Positions 22,075-30,715 of a stretch of DNA of 43,505 nucleotides are shown here, piece after piece (position 1 is the first letter of the stretch; every line of letters begins with the position of its first letter). This stretch comes from Candidatus Woesearchaeota archaeon (GTDB taxonomy: Archaea; Nanobdellota; Nanobdellia; Woesearchaeales; GW2011-AR4): assembly GCA_016177615.1 (NCBI GenBank), contig JACOUX010000020.1, forward strand, positions 1 to 43,505, read 5' to 3'. Position numbers and translations under genes: made by a program. The notes beneath the pieces were generated by a model. It made no database searches. It was not told the DNA's origin and worked only from the letters and a program-made list of their open reading frames with translations.

Positions 22075-24138
22075 TCAAACAACCATGCTTAGATTTTCGT
22101 TCTTCTGCACTCTTACGACATTCTGCACAAAGCTTTCAATCTTGCCTTCATGCGAGACAATTATAACCTGCTTCATGTTCAGCTGATCCAGAATGTCCCT
22201 CATCTTGTCAAGCTGCTCTGTGCTGAAGCCGTCTGTCGGCTCGTCTAGTATTATTATGTCTTTTGTCTTGATGGTGGCAACTATGTCATTTATGACCTTG
22301 TTCAATGCAAGCCTGTAAGACAATGCAACTGAGGTTCTTTCGCCTCCGCTCAGGCTCTCTATGTACGTCTCGTAGCCGTCCTGCTCTATGAATGGGGTGA
22401 ATTCCTCATCTACATTTACGCTGATGTTTTCATCTTCTATAAGCACGTCAAACCAGTTTCTGAACAGCTCATTAAACTGGAAATGGATGTTTACCATGAT
22501 ATGCTTTTCCATTGTGGACATAAGCTTGACAAAAAGCTCGTCGATCCACTGGCTTAAGCCGGATAAATAAGCAAGCTTGTCTTTTGCCTTCTGCTTTTCA
22601 TTAATCTCTTTCTCAAGCGCAAGAACAGCCCTTCTGCCAGCTTCCCTTTCAGTCTCATATTTGTTTTTCTCCAGCTCCAGAAACCTTTCCTGCGGCAGCA
22701 GGCTATCAATTTCCTTTTTCATCGATTTGTACTTTTGCTCGGATTCCGCATACATCGGGATTTTTTGGCTTAATTCAGCCTTTCTTGAATTAAGGCCGGC
22801 AATCTCTTTTTTTATGCTTTCTTTCATAACAATCTTTGACTCCTTTAACATTATTTTCTCGCTTAGGCTTTCAAATTTTATTTTTAGTATGCCAGCATAA
22901 TTCAGCTCTTTGGCCAAATCATTAAGCTCTTTCCTAAGGCGCATTTTTACCTGGGCAATGTTGCCATCTTCCTCATTCAGGTATCTTATCTGCTTCAGGA
23001 GCACGTCAAGCTTCGCGGCTTCCCTGCTGCTTATTTCACTCTTGTGCAAATCGTCAACTTTTTGCTCGCACACCGGGCATATGTCAACCTGGCTGATCTT
23101 TCTTATAGTTTCATTGCATTGCTCTATTTTAACTTCAGTTTCCCTTATTTTTCTTGATATATTCCTTAAAGAGATTTCTGCATCGTCAATCTCTTTTTCC
23201 TTGCTCTCTATGCCGGCTTTAACCGAAGGAGTCTCGTCCGGTTTTTTCCCATCAAGCTCTTTCTGAAGCGACATGATTTGGGCTTCCAGCTTTTTTATTT
23301 CATCATTTAGGTGATTGTTTTGCTCAGCCTTGTGGATTATGCCTGCTTCTGCAACGCTCAGCTCCCTCTTTAGCGAATTTAATTCTATTATCTGGCTTTC
23401 AATGCTTTCCAAGGAGGCTTTCCTGGCTGCGATAATGGACTTTAGCTCCTCAATCTTCGGGGACAATTCTACGACCTTCCTATCTATTTCAAATATCTCA
23501 TTTTTTTTGCCTTCCAGCTCCATTTTCTTGTACCCCATGTCAGAGATATAACCTTCCAAATGCCTTTTTTTCTCCTTTAACGCCCTTGTAATGATTGAGC
23601 AGGATTCCCTTATTTTCTTGTACTTGTCGATATTAAACACTTTTCTTAGTGTGTCAAGCCTGGCATCCTTGCTTTCGTAGAGTATCTGCTTCATTTCTTC
23701 CTGCGGCGTATAAACGGTGTACCTATAGATAAAGTCCTTGCCCTTTTTCACCAGTTCCTTTGGGTAGCCCATGATGTCAAGTATGATGGCGCGCAGCTCT
23801 TCTGCAGTGGCCTCTTTTTTTATTCCGTTGCTTATTATGTAGCCTGCTTCCTGCTTGATATCCTCATTGCTTTTCTTCAGCGTTCTTTTTATGATAATTT
23901 CTTTTTCGTCAATGCCCATCTTCAGCTCAACGCTTCCTTCTTTTTTTCCGTGCCTGAGCAGTGTATAGGCAGGAAGCTCGCCTTTCTTGGCTCCAAAAAT
24001 CGCAAACTCTATTGCAAGAAGGATCGTTGACTTTCCGCTTCCTATGTCGCCTGCAAGAAGGACAGAGCCTGCAGGAAATTGTATTTCAGCGCCTTCATAG
24101 CTTCTGATGTTGTGCAGCTTTATGGATTTTATGAGCAT
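22075..24138 (-). CDS. rad50: Rad50-type SMC-like DNA repair ATPase
   Basis: The 687-residue protein has all parts of Rad50: N-terminal Walker A GDIGSGKST (30-38), a Q-loop-like region YTPQEEM, long coiled coils with a zinc hook CPVC (Cys354, Cys357) in the middle, then signature LSGGE (596-600), Walker B IIILDEP (628-634) and the VSHE switch His. It works with Mre11 to tether and process DNA ends. It is shorter than many archaeal Rad50 proteins (commonly over 850), the coiled coils being compact. No mre11 gene is adjacent. It follows the isomerase gene by 12 bases. Confidence 0.9.
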   Translation of the reverse strand: MLIKSIKLHNIRSYEGAEIQFPAGSVLLAGDIGSGKSTILLAIEFAIFGAKKGELPAYTLLRHGKKEGSVELKMGIDEKEIIIKRTLKKSNEDIKQEAGYIISNGIKKEATAEELRAIILDIMGYPKELVKKGKDFIYRYTVYTPQEEMKQILYESKDARLDTLRKVFNIDKYKKIRESCSIITRALKEKKRHLEGYISDMGYKKMELEGKKNEIFEIDRKVVELSPKIEELKSIIAARKASLESIESQIIELNSLKRELSVAEAGIIHKAEQNNHLNDEIKKLEAQIMSLQKELDGKKPDETPSVKAGIESKEKEIDDAEISLRNISRKIRETEVKIEQCNETIRKISQVDICPVCEQKVDDLHKSEISSREAAKLDVLLKQIRYLNEEDGNIAQVKMRLRKELNDLAKELNYAGILKIKFESLSEKIMLKESKIVMKESIKKEIAGLNSRKAELSQKIPMYAESEQKYKSMKKEIDSLLPQERFLELEKNKYETEREAGRRAVLALEKEINEKQKAKDKLAYLSGLSQWIDELFVKLMSTMEKHIMVNIHFQFNELFRNWFDVLIEDENISVNVDEEFTPFIEQDGYETYIESLSGGERTSVALSYRLALNKVINDIVATIKTKDIIILDEPTDGFSTEQLDKMRDILDQLNMKQVIIVSHEGKIESFVQNVVRVQKNENLSMVV

Positions 24139-24150
24139 TTTAGAAAAAAA

Positions 24151-25119
24151 TTACCTAAGCCTCTTCTTCAGATTCTCAATCACAGCAACAGGAGTAGGAT
24201 CTATTTTGTTTGCCAATGCTAGATAATAAGAAGCAAAATCAGCATAATACAAGCCCGAAAATAATCTTGACAGCAGATAAGTTCCTTTTGTAGAAACTTC
24301 TTCAACTTCCATCTTGCTTGATATTATCTCTTTCGTTATGTCCATTCTCTTCTTGATTCTTTCATTGTCAAAATTATCTCTTATAAATATCGGCAGAAAC
24401 TTCTCTCCGCTCATAGTCTGGAACCCGACAATCTCATTGTGGTTCATTTCAGAAAACAGGTGATGGAACGCAGCAATCTTGCTGTTTTCATTAAACTGGG
24501 TTTTCCATCTGTATGCAACTGCCCCGATTGCTTCAGATGCGTAAATCAAAGGCGTTCTTGTCCCAATCTTCTTTGCGATTCTTTCTCCAATATTCTTAAA
24601 CTCATTTAAGTTTGAAAGAATGTCAAGCATTTCTTTTATTTCCTCATTTTTGACATCAGCAATTCCTGAATTCTGGAGAACTCCTAAAACAGGAAAAAAT
24701 AAGTAGCCGAGAGCAGCCCTTGGCTGCAATCCAGTCGGAATCCTGACAACTTTTTTTGCCTTTGTTCCCAATTGTCCGCCGCTTGTAACCGCAACAATCC
24801 TGGCTTTTTTCCTTTCAGCATCACCAAAAGCAGCCAAAGTTTCTTCTGTATTCCCTGAGTATGAAACCGCAAAGAATAAAGTTTTGTCATCAACAAAATT
24901 TGGAACTTTATAGTCCCTTACAACAAATACAGGAACCTTGGAATCATGCATGTAAAGCTTAAGCAAATCACCGCCAACAGCAGAGCCGCCCATGCCTGCA
25001 ACAACAATTTTATCAATTTTGCCTGAAACAGACATTCCCTTTGGAAGCTCCAACCCTGTTTTGCATTGCTGAGGGAATTCTTCAATGACCTTAAGCATGT
25101 TTGAATTGTCGATTGGCAT
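24151..25119 (-). CDS. Bifunctional phosphoglucose/phosphomannose isomerase
   Basis: The 322-residue SIS-fold protein carries the PGI/PMI family signatures: AGMGGSAVGGDLL near the start, VSYSGNTEETL, TSGGQLG, then QPRAALGYLF, and the catalytic FSEMNHNEIVGF region with a His pair (AAFHHLF). Such archaeal enzymes convert fructose-6-phosphate to glucose-6-phosphate or mannose-6-phosphate. The product could feed central metabolism or surface glycosylation. It heads a probable two-gene operon with rad50; the functional link is not obvious. Confidence 0.92.
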   Translation of the reverse strand: MPIDNSNMLKVIEEFPQQCKTGLELPKGMSVSGKIDKIVVAGMGGSAVGGDLLKLYMHDSKVPVFVVRDYKVPNFVDDKTLFFAVSYSGNTEETLAAFGDAERKKARIVAVTSGGQLGTKAKKVVRIPTGLQPRAALGYLFFPVLGVLQNSGIADVKNEEIKEMLDILSNLNEFKNIGERIAKKIGTRTPLIYASEAIGAVAYRWKTQFNENSKIAAFHHLFSEMNHNEIVGFQTMSGEKFLPIFIRDNFDNERIKKRMDITKEIISSKMEVEEVSTKGTYLLSRLFSGLYYADFASYYLALANKIDPTPVAVIENLKKRLR

Positions 25120-25200
25120 TTTAAGAGCGACTAATACATTGCGTTATAAAAAGATTTGGGTTAATATTTCATTTTTTTTGTATATTTGATTCGAAATTCT

Positions 25201-25482
25201 CTATAGAGGATTTTGAAAAATATATGTGCCATGGAACAATTCCTTAACAGCGTTTAAATCTATTCTGGCATCACCTGGGACAACGCCTAAAACATACTTC
25301 GTTACTTTCTTTCCAAGCTTCACCATGATAACAATACACTTTGCCGCTTGTGAGGCCTTGTTTCCACGCATCGGGCTTACAATTTCAGTTCGCCCTTCTG
25401 ATGGATGGTCAATCAACCTATACTCTGCTTTAGGTTGATCAAGAAATTCAATGAGTTGTGTGTATGTATCATTTATAGTCAC
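25201..25482 (-). pseudogene. Truncated YbaK/ProX-type aminoacyl-tRNA editing-domain gene
   Basis: The 93 residues match the first half of YbaK-domain proteins: YRLIDHPSEGRTEIVS, RGNKASQAAKCIVIMVK (with the catalytic Lys48), then YVLGVVPGDARIDLNAVKELF. Family members are about 155-165 residues; here a stop follows HGTYIFQNPL and the second half, with its 'P.pf' loop, is absent in all frames downstream. The enzyme would deacylate misacylated tRNA; this shortened form probably cannot complete the fold, although the GTG start and promoter look intact. Gene decay or a deletion is the likely cause. Confidence 0.65.
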
Positions 25483-25645
25483 AAGAATTTGTTTTTAATT
25501 ATAAATATTTGTTCTAACAGCGCATCGATTTGCGATACATTTATAAACAAAATAATTTTTCGTTGTAATGTGAGAAATGTAGGCAATTGCTCGCCTGAAT
25601 CTCGGCATTTGAGAAATCATCTGCAGTTCAATAACGGAAGCTAAA
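25483..25645 (+). promoter_or_regulatory. L15e promoter and about 75-base leader
   Basis: A strong TATA-like CATTTATAAAC lies at about 25538-25548, roughly 100 bases before the L15e ATG, unlike the leaderless genes around it. The resulting leader contains the small hairpin AGGC...GCCT (about 25580-25595). Ribosomal-protein leaders often serve feedback control, but no known L15e binding structure could be recognised. Confidence 0.45.
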
Positions 25646-26218
25646 ATGGGAATGTACCAGTATATAAGGAATTCTTGGAACAAGCCAAGCGAAGAGCTTG
25701 AGGAATTGCAGCATCAGCGAATAATCAAATGGCGAACAGAGCCTGCTACAATCAGGATTGACAGGCCTACAAGGCTTGACAGGGCCCGCTCTTTGGGCTA
25801 CAAGGCGAAGCAAGGATTTATTCTTGTACGGCAGAGGGTTAACAGGGGCGGAAGAAAAAGGCCGCAGATAAGGCACCCAAGAAGGCCAAAAGCCATGAGC
25901 AGGAGGAAGGATTTGACAATGAATTACCAGGCTGTTGCTGAAAACAGGGCAGCGCGAAAATACCCAAATTGTGAAGTGCTTAACAGCTATTACGCAGCAG
26001 AAGATGGGCTGCACTACTGGTATGAAATAATTCTGGTTGATAGGCATAACCCTTCAATACTTGCTGATGAGAAAATAAGCTGGATTTTTAGCCACAAAGG
26101 AAGGTCTGAAAGAGGCCTTACGAGCGCCGGAAGAAAAGGGAGAGGATTAAGGAACAAGGGCAAAGGCGCAGAGAAGATAAGGCCTAGCCTAAGGGCGCAT
26201 GACAGGCAGGGGAATTGA
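25646..26218 (+). CDS. rpl15e: 50S ribosomal protein L15e
   Basis: This archaeal/eukaryotic-specific large-subunit protein is recognised over its full 190 residues: [14 protein letters not shown] at the start, the [34 protein letters not shown] block, the [21 protein letters not shown] segment and the closing [23 protein letters not shown]. It is strongly basic and binds 23S rRNA. The coding strand is monocistronic; the following gene converges on it. Confidence 0.97.
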   Translation: MGMYQYIRNSWNKPSEELEELQHQRIIKWRTEPATIRIDRPTRLDRARSLGYKAKQGFILVRQRVNRGGRKRPQIRHPRRPKAMSRRKDLTMNYQAVAENRAARKYPNCEVLNSYYAAEDGLHYWYEIILVDRHNPSILADEKISWIFSHKGRSERGLTSAGRKGRGLRNKGKGAEKIRPSLRAHDRQGN

Positions 26219-26231
26219 GATTAATTTTTTA

Positions 26232-26774
26232 TTATCTTTTTCCAATAACAGTGTTTAGTAGTTCTTCATTTAATTGATTACCCCTAATTAAGTGATTGTC
26301 TCTCAAATATCGGCAGTATTCTAAATAGCCCTCTGATGCAGGCTTAGCCACTAATGCCCCAAGATCGGTGTGGTTGCTCGTTGCTATTTTTTCCTGAAGT
26401 GCGGCATCGAGCAAAGCTATATGAAAGAGGCCAGCATATTCAGTTCCAGCAATTTCCATTGCAGCACCATCCTGCCTTCTCAAAAGTGCTAAGGCGGTGG
26501 CGTACCTCCCCCTCTTTGCTTCAGAATAAACCATATGCAAAAGAACATAGCCGACGTGTCCATTCAATTTTTTAAAATAGCGTGAGTCGGATTCTAATGT
26601 GCTATCTAAGCTTCCGCTTCTTATTCTTTTTCTGATTTGTCTTAATTCTTCCCTGCTCAAGCTATCTTGAGTTGCCGCATATTCTCTTTCTACTTGGACC
26701 CGCAGTCTTGCGGCATTTTTCGCTATATTTGCATCAATTCTTTTATCAGTTTTATCATATGCATCTTTTGGCAT
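26232..26774 (-). CDS. Helical protein of unknown function
   Basis: The 180 residues are predicted almost wholly helical and charged, starting with KTDKRIDANIAKNAARLRVQVEREY and continuing with repeat-like helices (HMVYSEAKRGRYATALALLRR) that resemble a TPR-type pair. No membrane span, signal peptide or cysteine cluster is seen. A good ribosome-binding site (GGAGGA) lies 8-9 bases before ATG 26774, supporting this start. I do not recognise the family. Confidence 0.6.
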   Translation of the reverse strand: MPKDAYDKTDKRIDANIAKNAARLRVQVEREYAATQDSLSREELRQIRKRIRSGSLDSTLESDSRYFKKLNGHVGYVLLHMVYSEAKRGRYATALALLRRQDGAAMEIAGTEYAGLFHIALLDAALQEKIATSNHTDLGALVAKPASEGYLEYCRYLRDNHLIRGNQLNEELLNTVIGKR

Positions 26775-27029
26775 TTTACATTTCCTCCAAAATTTTTTTA
26801 ATAAATCCTAGAACGCAACCTAAACGAATTTGCCCAGGCCCGCCTAGAAATAATATTCGGGCACTAAATAATTATAATTATGATAGATATGATAGAGATT
26901 ATCCCGATGTTTATTTTTGCTTTATTTTGTGCTATCATGGAGTTGAGTTAATTGGTTTTATTTTTAAATCTTTTGATTATTTTTCCCTATCCCGCAAACT
27001 TTATATACTTCTTACTCTTTAGTAGGGCT

Positions 27030-27176
27030 ATGTTAGACCTGGAATGCAGAAGCTGCGGATACAAGTTCAGAAACAAGAAAATCGTTCCAAGATGCCCTTA
27101 CTGCTCTAAGGAAGGCGCTGTCGGAATGCGCAAGATGGCGCAGGATATCCTAAACGAGACTTTTGAAGCGGCATAA
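27030..27176 (+). CDS. 48-residue zinc-ribbon protein
   Basis: The short product has CRSCGYKF and CPYCSK motifs, about 16 residues apart, forming one zinc ribbon, followed by a helix (MRKMAQDILNETF). A TATA-like TTTATATA at about 27000-27007 is 25 bases upstream of the ATG, fitting leaderless transcription and excluding the longer in-frame start at 26952. It resembles small archaeal regulators such as Rpb12-like ribbons, without certain assignment. Confidence 0.7.
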   Translation: MLDLECRSCGYKFRNKKIVPRCPYCSKEGAVGMRKMAQDILNETFEAA

Positions 27177-27187
27177 TAAAACCTGGC

Positions 27188-28621
27188 CTAGTCTTTTTTC
27201 TCACTTTCCCCTCTTTCTTTTTTTCTGCCTTTTATTAATTTCATTATGGGCTTTCTTCCATAGCGGAACATTATTATCAAGACCACGCTGGCCAGCGCAA
27301 GCGGAGCAAGCAGCGGGTTTCTTGCAAGCAGCCCGTTCGAGCCAGCCACTCCTGCGCTGAAGGACTGCAAGGCGCTTACAAACTTTTTGTAGGCGGGGCG
27401 GTTGTCGTGTATAGTGACATTATTGGCCAAAAGGTTCTGGGCTGCTTCGTCCTCACTTTTCCTTATCTGGACCCCATCTTTAAATGAGGCAACCACATTA
27501 TAAATTCCAAGAGGCACCTCCTTGGACAAGTCAATTGTAAGGTATTTGCCGGGGTTTAGAAATACTTTCTTCAGCACAGCATATTTGTTAAACTCATTTT
27601 GCACGATGAACGTTAATTCATCATCATAAGGGATATTGCCAATGTTCTCAACAACCACGCTCTCATTGCCATATTTGATTTTTATTTCCCTGACAGTCGA
27701 AACATTGACAAATGATTTGGCAGCCAAATCATAGTAATAGCTTTCCATGCTGTATTGGCCTGGCTCAGCATACTGGCTGAATTCATACAATATTTTTTCA
27801 CCGCTTTGGGCAATTTTTTTGAATACGTTCTCTTTTTTTGGAGAGTACAGCTCCAACTCCAGTGACGTGTTGATCAAGTCATCTGCCTGGTCATAAAGAT
27901 AGACTGTTACTTCAACTTTTGAGCCAGGCTCAACCTGCGTCTCGCTTAGTTCCATCTTCAAATAGCTAGGAACCGCTGTTACAAGCATTTCAATGCTTCC
28001 ATAGCCTATGTTTATTCTTGAGTCGGAAACAGTTATTTCGACCTTGTGCAAGCCTGTCTTGATGTTTTTCGGCAGAGGAAGGTTGAGATTAAACTTTCCG
28101 CTGGAGACTTCGGCATTGTAAGGCACTTCGTCCAGCATAATCTTCGCGTCTGCATTCAGCACATTATTGCCAAAGGCCTCATTCACCACCCCTGCAATAA
28201 GGACTGTTTCTCCGGGCATTGTGTTAATTTTGGCTTTCACCGGAAGGACTGTAAGCTGGTTTGTAACGGTAAAAGTATCAGATTCTTTTGAATCAACAAC
28301 TATATTGTCATTAGTTGTAAGATCGCTCACGATAATGCAATTGCCAAGCATAAGGGCTGTGGCAGTGATGTCAGGAACGTCTACAGCGGTTCTGAGGCCT
28401 GCCTCCAGGCTCATAGGGGTTACAAAATAAGGCAGCTTATAGCTGTCGCACGATAAGGTTAACTTAAGAAGACCGTCAAAATTGCTGTCATACAAAACAG
28501 AGGCAGAAGCTGATATTTTATTTCCAATATTGTAAACTTGCTGGCCCGTCTTAGTTGAAACGTCTGAGAAAGCTGCAGGCACCACAAGCAAGGCAACGAA
28601 GAATAATAGTAATCTTTTCAT
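27188..28621 (-). CDS. Secreted/anchored surface protein with Ig-like domains
   Basis: The 477-residue protein begins with a signal peptide (KRLLLFFVALLVVPAAFS) and ends with a membrane span (about 441-459, NPLLAPLALASVVLIIMF) followed by a basic cytoplasmic tail. The external part is beta-rich, with MG2/Ig-like segments (KVEVTVYLYDQADDLINTSLELELYSP; GKYLTIDLSKEVPLGIYNVVASF). It is probably part of the cell envelope. No catalytic motif is visible. It converges on the zinc-ribbon gene. Confidence 0.65.
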   Translation of the reverse strand: MKRLLLFFVALLVVPAAFSDVSTKTGQQVYNIGNKISASASVLYDSNFDGLLKLTLSCDSYKLPYFVTPMSLEAGLRTAVDVPDITATALMLGNCIIVSDLTTNDNIVVDSKESDTFTVTNQLTVLPVKAKINTMPGETVLIAGVVNEAFGNNVLNADAKIMLDEVPYNAEVSSGKFNLNLPLPKNIKTGLHKVEITVSDSRINIGYGSIEMLVTAVPSYLKMELSETQVEPGSKVEVTVYLYDQADDLINTSLELELYSPKKENVFKKIAQSGEKILYEFSQYAEPGQYSMESYYYDLAAKSFVNVSTVREIKIKYGNESVVVENIGNIPYDDELTFIVQNEFNKYAVLKKVFLNPGKYLTIDLSKEVPLGIYNVVASFKDGVQIRKSEDEAAQNLLANNVTIHDNRPAYKKFVSALQSFSAGVAGSNGLLARNPLLAPLALASVVLIIMFRYGRKPIMKLIKGRKKERGESEKKD

Positions 28622-28729
28622 AAGACAAAACTCTGATAACTGGTTTATATAATTTACTGTTTCAAAATAAGGAATTTAGCGCCTAATAATTTAAAAAAAT
28701 TTAAATATCATTATGCATTACATCCTATA

Positions 28730-29074
28730 ATGAATGAAATTCAGGGGAAAAATTTGGCTGATGCGTTCGGATTACAAAGTACGCCGAAAGCCGCCGGGTT
28801 AAGGGAGATTACAGAATCCTTTAAATCAGATTTAGCGTCTTTAGGGAACGAAATAGACAGAAAAGATAATCTTACAGGAGGAATTTTCGGAGACCTGTCA
28901 AGGCTCGAGGGGCGCATAAACACAAAAAGAGATGCTGTTGAAGTAACAATTTACTGCCTGGTGCTCGCAGGTTTGCTTTATTTTGGTTTAAAGCCGCAAG
29001 AAGATTACCATAAAAATCTCAAGCCGCAGCACAGCCAAAGTGAGACTCTTCAGGACAGCCGTTACAAGCGTTAA
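28730..29074 (+). CDS. Small protein with one membrane span, unknown
   Basis: The 114-residue protein has a soluble, helical N-terminal 75 residues and a single hydrophobic segment (VTIYCLVLAGLLYFGL, about 73-89) followed by a polar, Gln/Ser-rich tail. A TATA-like TTTAAATATCA (about 28698-28708) lies 25 bases before ATG 28730. No family recognised. Confidence 0.55.
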   Translation: MNEIQGKNLADAFGLQSTPKAAGLREITESFKSDLASLGNEIDRKDNLTGGIFGDLSRLEGRINTKRDAVEVTIYCLVLAGLLYFGLKPQEDYHKNLKPQHSQSETLQDSRYKR

Positions 29075-29086
29075 TTGTCAAAAACA

Positions 29087-29509
29087 CTATAACCTTAATC
29101 TTGCATCAATCTCTTTCGCCACTTCCTTAAGGTCTTCGCACGCCCTCTTTATATCCTTTTCAACCTCATCGATGAGTGACTGAAGGTTTTCAACCCTTAA
29201 TGTGTATATGTTCCTTTCATGGACAACGATGCCTGATTCCATCAACCTATTAATGTGATGGATTACAGTTCCTCTTGATAAGCCAAGCTGGGTTGCCAAT
29301 TCATCGCTTGTCACTTCACGCCTTGCTTTTGCGGATTTTAGAAGCTCGATAAACACCCTAAAGCAGCTCTTATCCTTGTCCCTTAGGCTAAAAAGCCCAA
29401 GTGAAGAGCCAAGCCACTGAAGCTCCTGGTTTACGTTACGCTCTGCCGGCTTTCTTATATTTACTATTGTTATCCTTTGTCTGATGAATGCCATAAGCGG
29501 GTATAACAT
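29087..29509 (-). CDS. Winged-helix transcriptional regulator, probable heat-shock repressor
   Basis: The protein contains a helix-turn-helix wing domain (SDELATQLGLSRGTVIHHINRLMESGIV) and a C-terminal helical region rich in Glu/Lys (SLIDEVEKDIKRACEDLKEVAKEIDARL), a layout similar to archaeal ArsR-type heat-shock regulators such as Phr. It is divergent from hsp20 and shares the intergenic TATA region, so it could control hsp20 and itself. I chose ATG 29509 (140 residues); GTG 29515 is an alternative. Role is inferred from position. Confidence 0.75.
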   Translation of the reverse strand: MLYPLMAFIRQRITIVNIRKPAERNVNQELQWLGSSLGLFSLRDKDKSCFRVFIELLKSAKARREVTSDELATQLGLSRGTVIHHINRLMESGIVVHERNIYTLRVENLQSLIDEVEKDIKRACEDLKEVAKEIDARLRL

Positions 29510-29577
29510 ATCCACCTATTTAAACTTTTGCTCTTACGCCGAAACATTTATATATTAGTTGATATTACAACCATTTC

Positions 29578-29594
29578 GTTGACTTAAAGTCAAC
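29578..29594. promoter_or_regulatory. 17-bp perfect palindrome: candidate heat-shock operator
   Basis: GTTGACTT-A-AAGTCAAC is a perfect inverted repeat of eight bases around one central base. It lies 20-45 bases downstream of the TATA-like TTTATATATTAG (29547-29558), so it covers the expected start point of the hsp20 transcript. This is the position where a repressor would block initiation. The divergent winged-helix gene is the obvious candidate binder. Confidence 0.65.
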
Positions 29595-29626
29595 CAATGT
29601 TTAAATCAATACTGAGGTGGTATAAG

Positions 29627-30025
29627 ATGATAGGAAGAATTTTTGATGAGATAAACAGAATGGAGAGGGATATGAGCATGCTATGTATAGACAAGTGTGC
29701 TGAAGTAGTCACTAAAAGCAACGAGCCGGAAGTGGTTTTAAGGCTGCCGGTGGCAGACTTATATGAAACAGAGAGCTCTGTAATAGCTACATTTGAGCTT
29801 CCAGGAGTTGAAAAGGAAGAAATCCAGCTTGACGTGACGGAAGACAGGATTGAGGTAAAAGTTGAAAAAAAGGCAGAGAAAGAAATAAACTTTTATGGCG
29901 CATTGCCGATGCCAAAAGACGTTGTTGCTGAAAATGCAGAAGCAACGTACAAGAACGGTATCTTAAGGATAGAGATTCCAAAGGCAAAGAAGCAGGACTC
30001 AAGGAAAAGGATTGAGATAAGGTAA
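29627..30025 (+). CDS. hsp20: Small heat-shock protein Hsp20
   Basis: This ATP-independent holdase has an alpha-crystallin domain from about residue 32 (VVLRLPVADLYETESSVIATFELPGVEKEEIQLDVTEDRIEVKVE) to the closing YKNGILRIEIPK motif. The I-x-I-type tail is IEIR at the C-terminus. I chose ATG 29627 (132 residues) because GAGGTGG sits six bases upstream; the in-frame ATG at 29597 would add ten residues with no such site. A short N-terminal region and the next gene, grpE, 27 bases on, suggest one heat-shock transcript. Confidence 0.92.
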   Translation: MIGRIFDEINRMERDMSMLCIDKCAEVVTKSNEPEVVLRLPVADLYETESSVIATFELPGVEKEEIQLDVTEDRIEVKVEKKAEKEINFYGALPMPKDVVAENAEATYKNGILRIEIPKAKKQDSRKRIEIR

Positions 30026-30052
30026 AATTTTATTTTTTTAATTTTTTTCAAA

Positions 30053-30580
30053 ATGGAACAGAAAAAAGAAGATAAAAAACATTCAGAAGCAAAAAAGCCT
30101 GCTGAAGAAACAAAAGAGACAAGCGAAGTTGAAAGCTTAAAAAAACAAATTGAAGAAAAATCACATAAGATTGATGAATTGACAGACACTTTGAAAAGAC
30201 TGCAGGCAGAATTCGAGAATTTCAAGAAAAGGACCGAAAAGGAAAAATCAGAATTCATGAAATACTCTAGCGCGATGATTATAAGCCAGATTTTGCCTGT
30301 GCTTGACAGCTTCGAGATTGCATTGAAGAACGCAAGTGACAAGGAAAAGTTCATTGACGGCATGAAGATGATTTATGCGCAGCTTCATTCTGTGCTTGAA
30401 AAGGAAGGATTAAGGCCAATACACGCTGCTGGCGGCATATTTGATCCTTACAAGCACGAGGTTTTGATGAAAGAAGAGTCCGACAAACCCGAAGGGACAA
30501 TTTTGGAAGAGTTCCAGAAGGGATACATGCTCAACGACAAAGTCTTGAGATTCAGCAAGGTTAAAATTAGTGGAAAGTGA
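30053..30580 (+). CDS. grpE: GrpE nucleotide-exchange factor
   Basis: The 175-residue protein shows a charged, coiled-coil N-terminus (to about 75), then the GrpE core: RLQAEFENFKKRTEKEK, ILPVLDSFEIALKNA, GMKMIYAQLHSVLEKEGLRPI, FDPYKHEVLM and the terminal GYMLNDKVLRFSKVKIS. It releases ADP from DnaK. It precedes dnaK by 135 bases. This bacterial-type trio is found only in some archaea. Confidence 0.95.
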   Translation: MEQKKEDKKHSEAKKPAEETKETSEVESLKKQIEEKSHKIDELTDTLKRLQAEFENFKKRTEKEKSEFMKYSSAMIISQILPVLDSFEIALKNASDKEKFIDGMKMIYAQLHSVLEKEGLRPIHAAGGIFDPYKHEVLMKEESDKPEGTILEEFQKGYMLNDKVLRFSKVKISGK

Positions 30581-30701
30581 AGAACAGATAATATAATAAC
30601 AAGAAAAAAACAATTATGAAATAAAGTCCAATAACTGTTAACATTAAATCAAACTCATTAAATAAAATATAAGGATAATAAAAAAATCAAAAATCAAATT
30701 C

Positions 30702-30707
30702 GGAGGA
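30702..30707 (+). promoter_or_regulatory. Ribosome-binding site of dnaK
   Basis: GGAGGA lies eight bases before ATG 30716. Most genes here appear leaderless, so this strong site indicates that dnaK is translated from a transcript with a leader, perhaps a continuation from grpE. Confidence 0.7.
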
Positions 30708-30715
30708 AACTTAAA

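Noticed and set aside
25560-25580. ATG-TGA and ATG-TAG start-stop pairs in the L15e leader as regulatory minimal ORFs
   Set aside because: Two such pairs by chance in AT-rich sequence are expected, and no ribosome-binding site precedes them.
30581-30715. Second copy of the hsp20 palindrome in front of dnaK
   Set aside because: Only a short GTTAAC core is present; the arms do not match the 17-bp site.
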